Positions 34,999 through 41,276 of a stretch of DNA of 64,000 bases are shown here, piece after piece (position 1 is the first letter of the stretch; each line of letters begins with the position of its first letter). Both the position numbers and the translations under genes were made by a program. The stretch is from positions 1 to 64,000 of the IMG/VR virus record IMGVR_UViG_3300044638_006750; one strand, 5' to 3'. Source of the stretch: a virus. Below the pieces are notes generated by a model, which made no database searches, was not told where the DNA came from, and saw only the letters and a program-made list of their open reading frames with translations.

Positions 34999-35079
34999 AT
35001 TTTTGTTATTGTAGAACGGACTGATTACACAATAGGCAAAACCGACATATCCGATGATGAACATTAAGGCACTGAACAT
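34996..35079 (-). CDS. Membrane peptide (27 aa)
   Basis: MFSALMFIIGYVGFAYCVIS..., one helix. Begins like the 57-aa protein at 34847 (MFSMIFLAG). Stop in R12. Confidence 0.55.
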   Translation of the reverse strand: MFSALMFIIGYVGFAYCVISPFYNNKN

Positions 35080-35091
35080 TTTATAGTCTTT

Positions 35092-35283
35092 CTATTTACA
35101 GGGTTGCAGATCGTATAGGGAACAGTGGACAGTCCTACCGTCATCATACTGTACTGATGCCCAAGCATCTTTTGTACCATAAATCTCATCGGCCAAGACA
35201 CCCATGAAACATTTCACCACAACCTTTTGACCGTCCAGCATCACAGTATCCCCGTATCGAGGGGTGTGTTCAGCAGTAAACAT
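35092..35283 (-). CDS. Hypothetical beta-rich protein
   Basis: 63 aa, begins MFTAEHTPRYGDTVMLDGQK, SH3-barrel-like beta pattern with VQYDDGRTV. Starts two bases below the upstream stop. Similar in style to the 59-aa gene at 36648. Confidence 0.68.
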   Translation of the reverse strand: MFTAEHTPRYGDTVMLDGQKVVVKCFMGVLADEIYGTKDAWASVQYDDGRTVHCSLYDLQPCK

Positions 35284-35285
35284 TT

Positions 35286-35666
35286 TTAGTTTTCGTCCTT
35301 CCATGCAAATGGGCTGATTTCTTCGCCATATGCCGTAATGGCTTCGTACTGAGCCTTCAACGCTTCCACACGCTCTTTGCTGCCCGGCTTGCCAACCTTC
35401 ACGATCATGGTATCGTCTCCACCAATAAGCCGAGGATCGGCCTTCTCGACACGAATTTTGCCGAGCCGACGCAGTGCTTTCCGATTGAACTTCAAAACCT
35501 TTTCAGAAACCACATACCGCTTCTGGTCTGCAACTCCGTAAACGTAGTCGGTATCTTCGGTGATTCGATCATCGGGAATCTCTACCAGCATGGGAATCGC
35601 GATACCCTTGAAAACCATACGGGCCTGACGCTTGGCGTTCTCAATAATGGCAAACTTCGTTTTCAT
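35286..35666 (-). CDS. Hypothetical protein
   Basis: 126 aa, begins MKTKFAIIENAKRQARMVFK, basic core (KFNRKALRRLGKIRVEKADP). AGAGAGACAAAG before ATG 35666, the form of ribosome-binding site used by many cassettes. Higher GC. Not recognised. Confidence 0.72.
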   Translation of the reverse strand: MKTKFAIIENAKRQARMVFKGIAIPMLVEIPDDRITEDTDYVYGVADQKRYVVSEKVLKFNRKALRRLGKIRVEKADPRLIGGDDTMIVKVGKPGSKERVEALKAQYEAITAYGEEISPFAWKDEN

Positions 35667-35691
35667 CTTTGTCTCTCTTTCTTGTGTGTGG

Positions 35692-35720
35692 ATTCTAGCA
35701 ACCTGTCTACCGCTTGTCAA
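35692..35720 (-). promoter_or_regulatory. Cassette promoter
   Basis: TTGACA (35720-35715), 17-base spacer, TAGAAT (35697-35692). Confidence 0.85.
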
Positions 35721-35724
35721 GCCC

Positions 35725-35928
35725 TCAAATCTTCCAGTGGGAGAACTTCAGGGTGAACACTTGTCCAGGGTACTTGCTTGCGATGTACGCTTCGGCGGTT
35801 TCCTTCCGATTGTCGGTAGCCGAAACACCCTGAACCACCTTACCGTCGATGATGACGCTCCAGATTCGACGCTTGCGAATCTTCGGCAGGGAAGCGATGA
35901 AACTGTTGACGCTAGTGACCTTTTCCAT
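35725..35928 (-). CDS. Hypothetical basic protein
   Basis: 67 aa, begins MEKVTSVNSFIASLPKIRKR; the middle RRIWSVIIDGKVVQGVSATD followed by an AYIASKYP helix looks like a small DUF with a double-stranded beta turn. Behind the TTGCAA-type promoter. Confidence 0.7.
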   Translation of the reverse strand: MEKVTSVNSFIASLPKIRKRRIWSVIIDGKVVQGVSATDNRKETAEAYIASKYPGQVFTLKFSHWKI

Positions 35929-35960
35929 CTTTTCTCTCTCTTTCTTTCTCTTATATCGAC

Positions 35961-35988
35961 ATTATACCATGGATTCTTGAGGTTGCAA
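35961..35988 (-). promoter_or_regulatory. TTGCAA-type promoter
   Basis: TTGCAA (35988-35983), 16-base spacer, TATAAT (35966-35961). Differs from the TTGACA promoters and shares its upstream 110 bases with the promoter at 38279. Confidence 0.75.
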
Positions 35989-36072
35989 GAGAAATCTAGA
36001 AATTTTTGTGTCAAGATTTTTTGACAAAACTTTTGCCTGCTTTTTGAGCATTTGGCATACTATTTGCTAGTG
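35989..36072. repeat. Duplicated upstream region with inverted repeat, copy 1
   Basis: Contains TGTCAAGATTTTTTGACA (inverted TGTCAA/TTGACA) and TTTGGCATACTATTTGCTA. The same order is found at 38308-38390. Confidence 0.7.
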
Positions 36073-36159
36073 CGTCATAAGTTCTTGTGGCTTAAGCACT
36101 TACGTCAAAATTTGCCCGCCCTCCTCGTTGTAAGTCTATATGCGGCAAGCAGTTACGAT
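36073..36159. repeat. Cassette-boundary repeat R13
   Basis: TCATAAGTTCTTGTGG...GCACTTACGTC, core TTGCCCGCC, TGTAAGTCTATATGCGGCAAGC. Confidence 0.87.
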
Positions 36160-36368
36160 TAGTTTTCGCGTCCTACATACCAAGTTTTCCCACTATCGTC
36201 TTTCATTTTTTTCCACCCCATTTTCGCAAAATACCTATCTTGAAGATAGTTGTCAACAAGCCTAAATGTTTGCAAGAAAATCCACCAACCAACCGTAGAG
36301 CCAACAAACCAAGCCCCAATAAACCATATTGCCAAGGTTGCCCACATCTCCACCTCTGCTTCACTCAT
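36159..36368 (-). CDS. Single-pass membrane protein
   Basis: 69 aa: acidic start, Trp-rich helix (WATLAIWFIGAWFVGSTVGW), basic tail with WKKMKDD. AAAGGGG before the ATG; stop at the edge of R13. Confidence 0.7.
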   Translation of the reverse strand: MSEAEVEMWATLAIWFIGAWFVGSTVGWWIFLQTFRLVDNYLQDRYFAKMGWKKMKDDSGKTWYVGREN

Positions 36369-36383
36369 GTTTCCCCTTTCGGT

Positions 36384-36599
36384 TTAGGATACGCCCATCC
36401 AAGAAGCGTTTTCACAACAATAATCGTAGAACATATCGTTCAGAACTTCTTCATAGTTCTTATCTTTCAAGAGCCTACGGTCAAGGGTTGAGTCACACTC
36501 AGCATAAAACTTACCCTTTCCTACTTCAAACACAATCGTACAGGCATGAGCCTCACTACCCCAAATCCTAGCCTTAGCATCCACAAACTTCTTCAACAT
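36384..36599 (-). CDS. Hypothetical protein
   Basis: 71 aa, begins MLKKFVDAKARIWGSEAHAC, three Cys, acidic C-terminus. AGAGAGAAAAAG before the ATG. Not recognised. Confidence 0.7.
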   Translation of the reverse strand: MLKKFVDAKARIWGSEAHACTIVFEVGKGKFYAECDSTLDRRLLKDKNYEEVLNDMFYDYCCENASWMGVS

Positions 36600-36622
36600 C
36601 TTTTTCTCTCTTTCTTAGTACG

Positions 36623-36651
36623 ATTCTAGTAGATGGTTTCAATGTTGTCAA
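36623..36651 (-). promoter_or_regulatory. Cassette promoter overlapping a stop codon
   Basis: TTGACA (36651-36646), 17-base spacer, TAGAAT (36628-36623). The TGA inside TTGACA is the stop of the 59-aa gene. Confidence 0.88.
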
Positions 36652-36827
36652 GCCCCACAAGCCACTTCCCACTCATGGGGCATATAGCCTTTTTGCAGTT
36701 CGGTTGTGCTGCACTCGCATTGCACACCGGCCAGATCGACCACCCATACATCACCCTCGTCGAAGTACCAATCAACAATCTTTCCAGTGATTCCACCAAG
36801 CCGAACCTTGTCACCAATCTCGTACAT
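36648..36827 (-). CDS. SH3-like small protein (59 aa)
   Basis: MYEIGDKVRLGGITGKIVDW... the G-D-K-V-R....G..G.I......D..V.V pattern is a KOW/SH3-type barrel; three Cys near CECS. AAAGG before the ATG. Stop codon shared with the next promoter. Confidence 0.72.
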   Translation of the reverse strand: MYEIGDKVRLGGITGKIVDWYFDEGDVWVVDLAGVQCECSTTELQKGYMPHEWEVACGA

Positions 36828-36853
36828 TCTAGCCTTTCTTTCTTGTTGCCTGT

Positions 36854-36882
36854 ATTCTATACATCTATTATCGACTTGTCAA
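36854..36882 (-). promoter_or_regulatory. Cassette promoter
   Basis: TTGACA (36882-36877), 17-base spacer AGTCGATAATAGATGTA, TAGAAT (36859-36854). Confidence 0.9.
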
Positions 36883-36908
36883 CAGTGAAAACTGAAGAAA
36901 TTTTTTTA

Positions 36909-36995
36909 GACTTAAAGTGTTGGTGTGTAAGTAGTTACGTCAAATCGGAGCGGCCGGCCTCGCCGTAAGTTCTTTACGGACAAGGCTTTATGTCA
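36909..36995. repeat. Cassette-boundary repeat R14
   Basis: CTTAAAGTGTTGGTG...AGTAGTTACGTC, core CGGAGCGGCCGGCC, CCGTAAGTTCTTTACGGACAAGG. Starts with the TGA of the 99-aa gene. Confidence 0.9.
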
Positions 36996-37292
36996 ACCCA
37001 CAACCATACGGTCTTCAAACGGTGTACCATCGTTCAGGTACCACTCATAGTTCTTCTGGTATACCTGTACGGGTGAATACTGGTTGATACGCTTCTTCGT
37101 GGTGTGTGTACGCCATCCACCACTATTCAGCATCACAGTATCATCGGGATAGATTACTACAACATTCGTACCGTGCAACTCGATTGCAACGCTACCATCT
37201 GCTTGAATGTAGGCATAGGTGTTGTTGCCAACCTTTCGTTGTCCACGATTACGCTTACCCAAAACCATCTTCGTTGCTTCTGCGTGTGTCAT
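36993..37292 (-). CDS. Conserved phage hypothetical protein
   Basis: 99 aa. NNTYAYIQADGSVAIELHGT followed by VVVIYPDDTVMLNSGGWRTH and TTKKRINQY: this DGS...LH.T.VV...PD....LNSGGWRT.TT..RIN arrangement is one I know from many phage genomes, without assigned function. Stop is the first triplet of R14. Confidence 0.82.
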   Translation of the reverse strand: MTHAEATKMVLGKRNRGQRKVGNNTYAYIQADGSVAIELHGTNVVVIYPDDTVMLNSGGWRTHTTKKRINQYSPVQVYQKNYEWYLNDGTPFEDRMVVG

Positions 37293-37300
37293 TTTTTCTT

Positions 37301-37420
37301 TCAGTTAAAAAGGTTTTCCAGCCATTCACGATACATCTCGCCCATCGCACAAAAAACTTCATGCAGAATATAGGTGAGTCCTGCACATGCACACAGTAGA
37401 GCCAAATCCACAAAAGTCAT
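37301..37420 (-). CDS. Membrane peptide (39 aa)
   Basis: MTFVDLALLCACAGLTYILH..., one Cys-containing helix. GAGGAAAAAG before ATG 37420; the longer start overlaps the promoter. Confidence 0.65.
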   Translation of the reverse strand: MTFVDLALLCACAGLTYILHEVFCAMGEMYREWLENLFN

Positions 37421-37444
37421 TTCTTTTTCCTCTTTGGAGAGTCT

Positions 37445-37473
37445 AGTATATCGTCTCTCGCTGGTCCTGTCAA
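37445..37473 (-). promoter_or_regulatory. Cassette promoter overlapping a stop codon
   Basis: TTGACA (37473-37468), 17-base spacer, TATACT (37450-37445). Its TGA ends the 49-aa gene. Confidence 0.86.
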
Positions 37474-37619
37474 TACTCTCCACAATCTTCGACAACTTCT
37501 TCTCCAATCACTTCGCAGTGTTCGCAGCACTTCGGGCAAATACCATAATCCACTTGGGCGAAGGTCATCTCACAGCCGCAGCAATCCGAAGTGAAGTAGA
37601 CCCGAATGACGTTTTCCAT
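37470..37619 (-). CDS. Zinc-knuckle protein (49 aa)
   Basis: MENVIRVYFTSDCCGCEMTF...CPKCCEHCE: Cys pairs CCGC and CPKCC with an acidic C-terminus. AAAGGAAAACC before the ATG. Stop within the next -35. Confidence 0.72.
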   Translation of the reverse strand: MENVIRVYFTSDCCGCEMTFAQVDYGICPKCCEHCEVIGEEVVEDCGEY

Positions 37620-37647
37620 GGTTTTCCTTTCCTCTTGTGTTGTGTCT

Positions 37648-37675
37648 ATTATACTTATCGGCATATTCCTGTCAA
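37648..37675 (-). promoter_or_regulatory. Cassette promoter
   Basis: TTGACA (37675-37670), 16-base spacer GGAATATGCCGATAAG, TATAAT (37653-37648). Confidence 0.9.
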
Positions 37676-37699
37676 TACCTTAAAAAGATTTTTATACAA

Positions 37700-37785
37700 G
37701 CCATAAGTGGTTGTCAGATAAGCACTTACGTCAAACGCGGCGCGCCCCGCTTTTCGTAAGTCTTTATGGGCTAAGGTTTTACGTT
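37700..37785. repeat. Cassette-boundary repeat R15
   Basis: CCATAAGTGGTTGTC...GCACTTACGTC, core CGCGGCGCGCCCCGC, CGTAAGTCTTTATGGGCTAAGG, TTTTACG. Confidence 0.92.
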
Positions 37786-37970
37786 ATAGAGCGGATGCTC
37801 TCCCGATACCTGAACCGCAGTTCAGTAGCAGCAGCCCGAATCACCTCGCATAGCACCTCTTTTAGAGCACCCTTCGCATGGGGGAGTTGAAGCTGTGCCT
37901 CACGCAGAGTCAACTGAATCGTGCTGGTTTGCATAGTGTCGAATGATGGCTGAAAATAGCTGGTATTCAT
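37779..37970 (-). CDS. Hypothetical protein (63 aa)
   Basis: MNTSYFQPSFDTMQTSTIQL..., helical, basic C-terminus (LRFRYRESIRSIT). AGAGAGAACAG before ATG 37970. Stop TAA at the edge of R15. Confidence 0.7.
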   Translation of the reverse strand: MNTSYFQPSFDTMQTSTIQLTLREAQLQLPHAKGALKEVLCEVIRAAATELRFRYRESIRSIT

Positions 37971-37993
37971 CTGTTCTCTCTTTCTGTGGTTGT

Positions 37994-38022
37994 ATCCTAC
38001 CGTATCCACGCTTGGCTGTCAA
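37994..38022 (-). promoter_or_regulatory. Cassette promoter overlapping a stop codon
   Basis: TTGACA (38022-38017), 17-base spacer, TAGGAT (37999-37994). TGA is the stop of the 73-aa gene. Confidence 0.85.
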
Positions 38023-38240
38023 GTCGTGTAGGCATTGGTAAGCCGATGATACTTAGCCCACAACTCATCTACCACGAACTGCACAACCCGATCATGAGAA
38101 CCACGGCAAACGTAGTATCCCATGTGAATGTCGAACAGGGCATACGTCCCATCCGTTTGGGGGTGGAACGTGAAGCCACACTTGTAGGCGTAGGCGTTGA
38201 TCTTACCCTTGATCGTCGAAGTCTTAGGAGGCTTTCTCAT
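38019..38240 (-). CDS. Hypothetical protein
   Basis: 73 aa, basic N-terminus (MRKPPKTSTIKGKINAYAYK), then GFTFHPQTDGTYALFDIHMG. AGAGAGAAGAAA before the ATG; behind the second TTGCAA promoter. Not recognised. Confidence 0.7.
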   Translation of the reverse strand: MRKPPKTSTIKGKINAYAYKCGFTFHPQTDGTYALFDIHMGYYVCRGSHDRVVQFVVDELWAKYHRLTNAYTT

Positions 38241-38278
38241 TTTCTTCTCTCTCTTTCTCTCTTACTTCTTATATCGAC

Positions 38279-38307
38279 ATTATACCAGCCCCTACTTGAG
38301 TTTGCAA
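38279..38307 (-). promoter_or_regulatory. TTGCAA-type promoter
   Basis: TTGCAA (38307-38302), 17-base spacer, TATAAT (38284-38279). Confidence 0.75.
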
Positions 38308-38390
38308 GAGAAAAATCTAGATTTTTATGTCAAGAAATTTTGACAAAATTTTTCTGTATTTTGAGTATGTTTGGCACACCAATTGCTATA
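38308..38390. repeat. Duplicated upstream region with inverted repeat, copy 2
   Basis: TGTCAAGAAATTTTGACA then TTTTGAGTATGTTTGGCACA; aligns over its length with 35989-36072. Confidence 0.7.
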
Positions 38391-38480
38391 TCGTCATAAC
38401 CCTATATCTCATAAGTACTTACGTCGAATCCGAGCCGCCCCGCTAGTCGTAAGTCTTTATCAGATCACCACTTAGGTCAC
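38391..38480. repeat. Cassette-boundary repeat R16
   Basis: TCATAACCCTATATC...GTACTTACGTC, core CCGAGCCGCCCCGC, CGTAAGTCTTTATCAG, CACTTAGGTC. Confidence 0.86.
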
Positions 38481-38578
38481 ATGTGGTCATTATAGATTAT
38501 TTCGATCTGCCTAAACACATAGAACAACAGCATAGTGATGGTGGAAGCAAAACACAGGTCGATAATCAGCCTAATCAT
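38477..38578 (-). CDS. Membrane peptide (33 aa)
   Basis: MIRLIIDLCFASTITMLLFY..., one helix. AAAAGGAG before the ATG; stop TGA at the edge of R16. Confidence 0.65.
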   Translation of the reverse strand: MIRLIIDLCFASTITMLLFYVFRQIEIIYNDHM

Positions 38579-38597
38579 GAGCAACTCCTTTTTCGGT

Positions 38598-38626
38598 ATT
38601 CTACACTATGGATTCTGAACAATCAA
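38598..38626 (-). promoter_or_regulatory. Cassette promoter
   Basis: TTGATT (38626-38621), 17-base spacer, TAGAAT (38603-38598). Confidence 0.75.
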
Positions 38627-38630
38627 GCCC

Positions 38631-38831
38631 TTAGCAAGCGTAGATAAAAACTTTTTCATTCACACAACGATTACTAATCGTCACAATCCAATTCTTTCCG
38701 CTTCCGTCTTCTCTCATGATGCTATTCACCAGCCCGCAGTGAGCGTTGCCCTTGGGGTCGATCACACCAATATACTTACCAGCAGTCATAGCAGCGAAAA
38801 TCTTGCTCAGGTTGTTGTTGTGCTTGGTCAT
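38631..38831 (-). CDS. Hypothetical protein
   Basis: 66 aa, begins MTKHNNNLSKIFAAMTAGKY, beta-rich with GVIDPKGNAHCGLVNS (SH3-like). AGGAG before the ATG. Confidence 0.72.
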   Translation of the reverse strand: MTKHNNNLSKIFAAMTAGKYIGVIDPKGNAHCGLVNSIMREDGSGKNWIVTISNRCVNEKVFIYAC

Positions 38832-38854
38832 GTTCTTTTCTCCTTAGTGATTGT

Positions 38855-38882
38855 ATTCTATAAGATTATTCTAGGCTGTCAA
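38855..38882 (-). promoter_or_regulatory. Cassette promoter
   Basis: TTGACA (38882-38877), 16-base spacer, TAGAAT (38860-38855). Confidence 0.85.
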
Positions 38883-38896
38883 TACTGTACGCTTGT

Positions 38897-39046
38897 TTAG
38901 AGAATCGTACCATCACCACGAATACGATACATGATACCGCCGATACTGTACAGAACAATACCCTCTCCGAGATGCTGAACAAACGTAGCCGAGTAGCCGT
39001 GTCGAGCAACCAACCGTCGAACCGTATTTTGCACTTGAATCGTCAT
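38897..39046 (-). CDS. Hypothetical protein (49 aa)
   Basis: MTIQVQNTVRRLVARHGYSA..., basic helix then a beta hairpin (GIVLYSIGGIMYRIRGDG). AGAGAGAAATAAA before ATG 39046. Confidence 0.68.
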   Translation of the reverse strand: MTIQVQNTVRRLVARHGYSATFVQHLGEGIVLYSIGGIMYRIRGDGTIL

Positions 39047-39072
39047 TTTATTTCTCTCTTTCTTATACGTAT

Positions 39073-39100
39073 ATTCTATCAAGATTTTTTAGCGTGTCAA
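39073..39100 (-). promoter_or_regulatory. Cassette promoter
   Basis: TTGACA (39100-39095), 16-base spacer, TAGAAT (39078-39073). Confidence 0.85.
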
Positions 39101-39106
39101 TACTGA

Positions 39107-39334
39107 TCAGTAGTACAGTCCGTCAGCAACCACCTCACCGTTCTCATTCACCTCGATAAACTCTCCCTCATCGCCCATCGGGAAAAAATACTGAATATAT
39201 CCGTACTCGTCGTTCAGAGCCTCTTCGAGCAACTCGCCACCGATGCGAGCAATCCCAACCAAGGTATCGGGAGAAGTGCTATCCGCACCGTACAGGAACT
39301 CAACCAACTCGTCTCGGGTGTTCAAGGTAACCAT
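39107..39334 (-). CDS. Acidic hypothetical protein (75 aa)
   Basis: MVTLNTRDELVEFLYGADST..., acidic, ends VNENGEVVADGLYY. GGAG nine bases before ATG 39334; upstream in-frame starts sit on the promoter. Confidence 0.7.
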   Translation of the reverse strand: MVTLNTRDELVEFLYGADSTSPDTLVGIARIGGELLEEALNDEYGYIQYFFPMGDEGEFIEVNENGEVVADGLYY

Positions 39335-39362
39335 TTTTATCATCTCCTCTTGTGTTGAACGT

Positions 39363-39391
39363 ATTATACATATCGGCTTTTCTCGTGTCAA
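39363..39391 (-). promoter_or_regulatory. Cassette promoter, last of the array
   Basis: TTGACA (39391-39386), 17-base spacer ending GCCGATATG, TATAAT (39368-39363). Confidence 0.9.
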
Positions 39392-39417
39392 TACCTTAGA
39401 AAAAAATTTTTCTGTAA

Positions 39418-39508
39418 TTATCCTAAGTCCTTATTTATCAAACACTTACGAACAATCGGGCGGATTAAAATCGTCGTAAGTACTTATGCCCCAACAACTT
39501 AGGGGGGT
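39418..39508. repeat. Cassette-boundary repeat R17
   Basis: TCCTAAGTCCTTATTTATC, AACACTTACGAAC, core CGGGCGGATTA (GC palindrome lost), CGTAAGTACTTATGCC, CAACTTAGG. Right border of the array; the next gene is the subtilase. Confidence 0.85.
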
Positions 39509-39619
39509 TTTTCTGTTTTAGTAAGGATATCGGCGTTTTTTGTGTCGAGGCGGCGGTGGTGCAAACATAGTAGGGGGCTATTATATGAATATGTACTACC
39601 TAAACCTTAAAGGTTGCCC
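39509..39619 (-). other. Gap without a gene
   Basis: Only a 15-codon Pro/Arg-rich ORF (MFAPPPRHKKRRYPY) without a ribosome-binding site; no promoter of the cassette type. Confidence 0.4.
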
Positions 39620-41215
39620 TTATTTCCTTATACGATACTCTCCAACCAGAGACGCTTGTTTCGATACTGGATCGAATACCACTACCTTTATAACATTGTC
39701 TCCTCTACGAAACCAGATTCTATTCAAACTTATATTAAAACCATGATACGCCGATCCTAAACTATACTTTAATGCTTGTCGATACTGATTGGCCCACTGA
39801 CCAGCCACGAGCCTATCGTTTATAAGAATTCTTACTACTACAGGAGAACTTCCGCTTCTATCACTATACGCCCATCCTGCAATTCTACTAGTAGTTAATA
39901 GTCCTACACGAACCACAGGAGGAGGAATTACAACCTTTGTCGTAGCAATGGTGCTCCACGACCCGCTCTGAGAGTCCATAGCCTTTATATTTATAACATG
40001 GTCTCCTACTACCAGACCTCCCAGATTAAAAATAAAAGTTCCATCAGACCCAGATATTTTTGAAGTAACCAGAGTATCATCTATCCATAGCTGCAAATTA
40101 AGCGGATTAGTACCGTCTGGATCTTTGACCCATCCACTAACAATTTTTAATGTTTGATAATTAATGCCACCAATTGGAGCTTGATTATGAACGTATGGTA
40201 TTCCCAAGAGACTGTCAACAGCCGCTTCTATATTTAGTTTTCCACCAGTAGCCACCTTTCCAAATAATTCCGGTAATTTATCGACCGCCCCAAAGATCAC
40301 ACCCTTAACTTCTGCAACACTTAATGGTTGGATGCTATTTAATAGTGCTACGGCTCCGGTTACAAATGGAGCAGCCATGCTAGTTCCGCTTAAATATCCA
40401 TAACTATTCCATGGCAACGTAGAATATATCATACTTCCCGGAGCAGCTAAATCTACTGTGGTTGAACCATAGTTAGAAAACCCTGCAAGATTTACTTTAT
40501 CATAACTTAAAGCCCCGACACTAATAATATTATCTATATCATAGCAACTAGGATATCTTAATGTAATATCATTATTACTACCATTATTTCCAGCAGCAAC
40601 AGTCAACACAATTCCACTATCATTTAATTTTTGAATTTCTCCATACAACATATTACTAAAGCCAGTTCCCCCACCCCAGCTAGCATTAGCCACAACCACA
40701 TTAACCCCATAAACATTTTTCATCATCAGAGCATACTCCATTGCTCGAATTGCCCCACCAGTGTCTCCGATTCCTCTGTCATCCATGAATTTTAAACTCA
40801 TGATACTAACTTTCCAATTTACTCCAGCAATACCTAACGAATTATCTCCTACTGCACCAATTATACCAGCAACATGAGTGCCATGTCCATAATTATCTTG
40901 TACGTTGCTAGTATTATTAGAAAAATTCCACCCATAAATATCATCTATATAACCATTATTTTCATTATCTATACCGTCACCAGCTATTTCAAAAGGGTTT
41001 ATCCATAAATTATCTTTAAGATCCTGGTGCGTCAAATCTGTTCCACTATCTATAACAGCGACTACTACATTTTTAGAACCGGTTGATTGACTCCATGATC
41101 CAAAGGATGATATACTCTGTAACCCCCACTGATTATTTAGTAAAGGGTCGTTAGAAGAAACAGATAACAGGGCCCTAGTCTCTAATTGCTCTAATCCTAG
41201 AACTTTTTTGTTCAT
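39620..41215 (-). CDS. Secreted subtilisin-like serine protease with planctomycete-type N-terminal motif
   Basis: 531 aa. Catalytic triad of family S8: VVAVIDSGTDL (Asp near 56), YGHGTHVAGIIG (His near 110), SGTSMAAPFVTGA (Ser near 280), and the oxyanion AAGNNGSN. After the catalytic domain come two Ig-like beta domains (near 365-440 and 450-531). The start MNKKVLGLEQLETRALLS fits the LEPR-XLL motif of planctomycete exported proteins. AAGGAC precedes ATG 41215; a longer frame upstream is rejected. Probably a host-derived envelope-acting or virion protease. Confidence 0.9.
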   Translation of the reverse strand: MNKKVLGLEQLETRALLSVSSNDPLLNNQWGLQSISSFGSWSQSTGSKNVVVAVIDSGTDLTHQDLKDNLWINPFEIAGDGIDNENNGYIDDIYGWNFSNNTSNVQDNYGHGTHVAGIIGAVGDNSLGIAGVNWKVSIMSLKFMDDRGIGDTGGAIRAMEYALMMKNVYGVNVVVANASWGGGTGFSNMLYGEIQKLNDSGIVLTVAAGNNGSNNDITLRYPSCYDIDNIISVGALSYDKVNLAGFSNYGSTTVDLAAPGSMIYSTLPWNSYGYLSGTSMAAPFVTGAVALLNSIQPLSVAEVKGVIFGAVDKLPELFGKVATGGKLNIEAAVDSLLGIPYVHNQAPIGGINYQTLKIVSGWVKDPDGTNPLNLQLWIDDTLVTSKISGSDGTFIFNLGGLVVGDHVINIKAMDSQSGSWSTIATTKVVIPPPVVRVGLLTTSRIAGWAYSDRSGSSPVVVRILINDRLVAGQWANQYRQALKYSLGSAYHGFNISLNRIWFRRGDNVIKVVVFDPVSKQASLVGEYRIRK

Positions 41216-41276
41216 GGTCGTGTCCTTACGAAAAGTTATGATAAATCTGAACTTCTCGCAATTTATCAGAAAAATT

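Noticed and set aside
19904-39508. CRISPR array
   Set aside because: Repeats are spaced by roughly 1 kb and separated by genes, not by short spacers.
19904-39508. Repeats as standard integron attC sites
   Set aside because: No GTTRRRY core sites and no integrase in the window; cassettes carry promoters. The resemblance is kept only as a hypothesis.
21221-39508. Repeats as simple intrinsic terminators
   Set aside because: Hairpins are not followed directly by a U-run on the minus strand; the A/T tract lies 10-20 bases away and looks like a promoter UP element. A termination side-effect is still possible.
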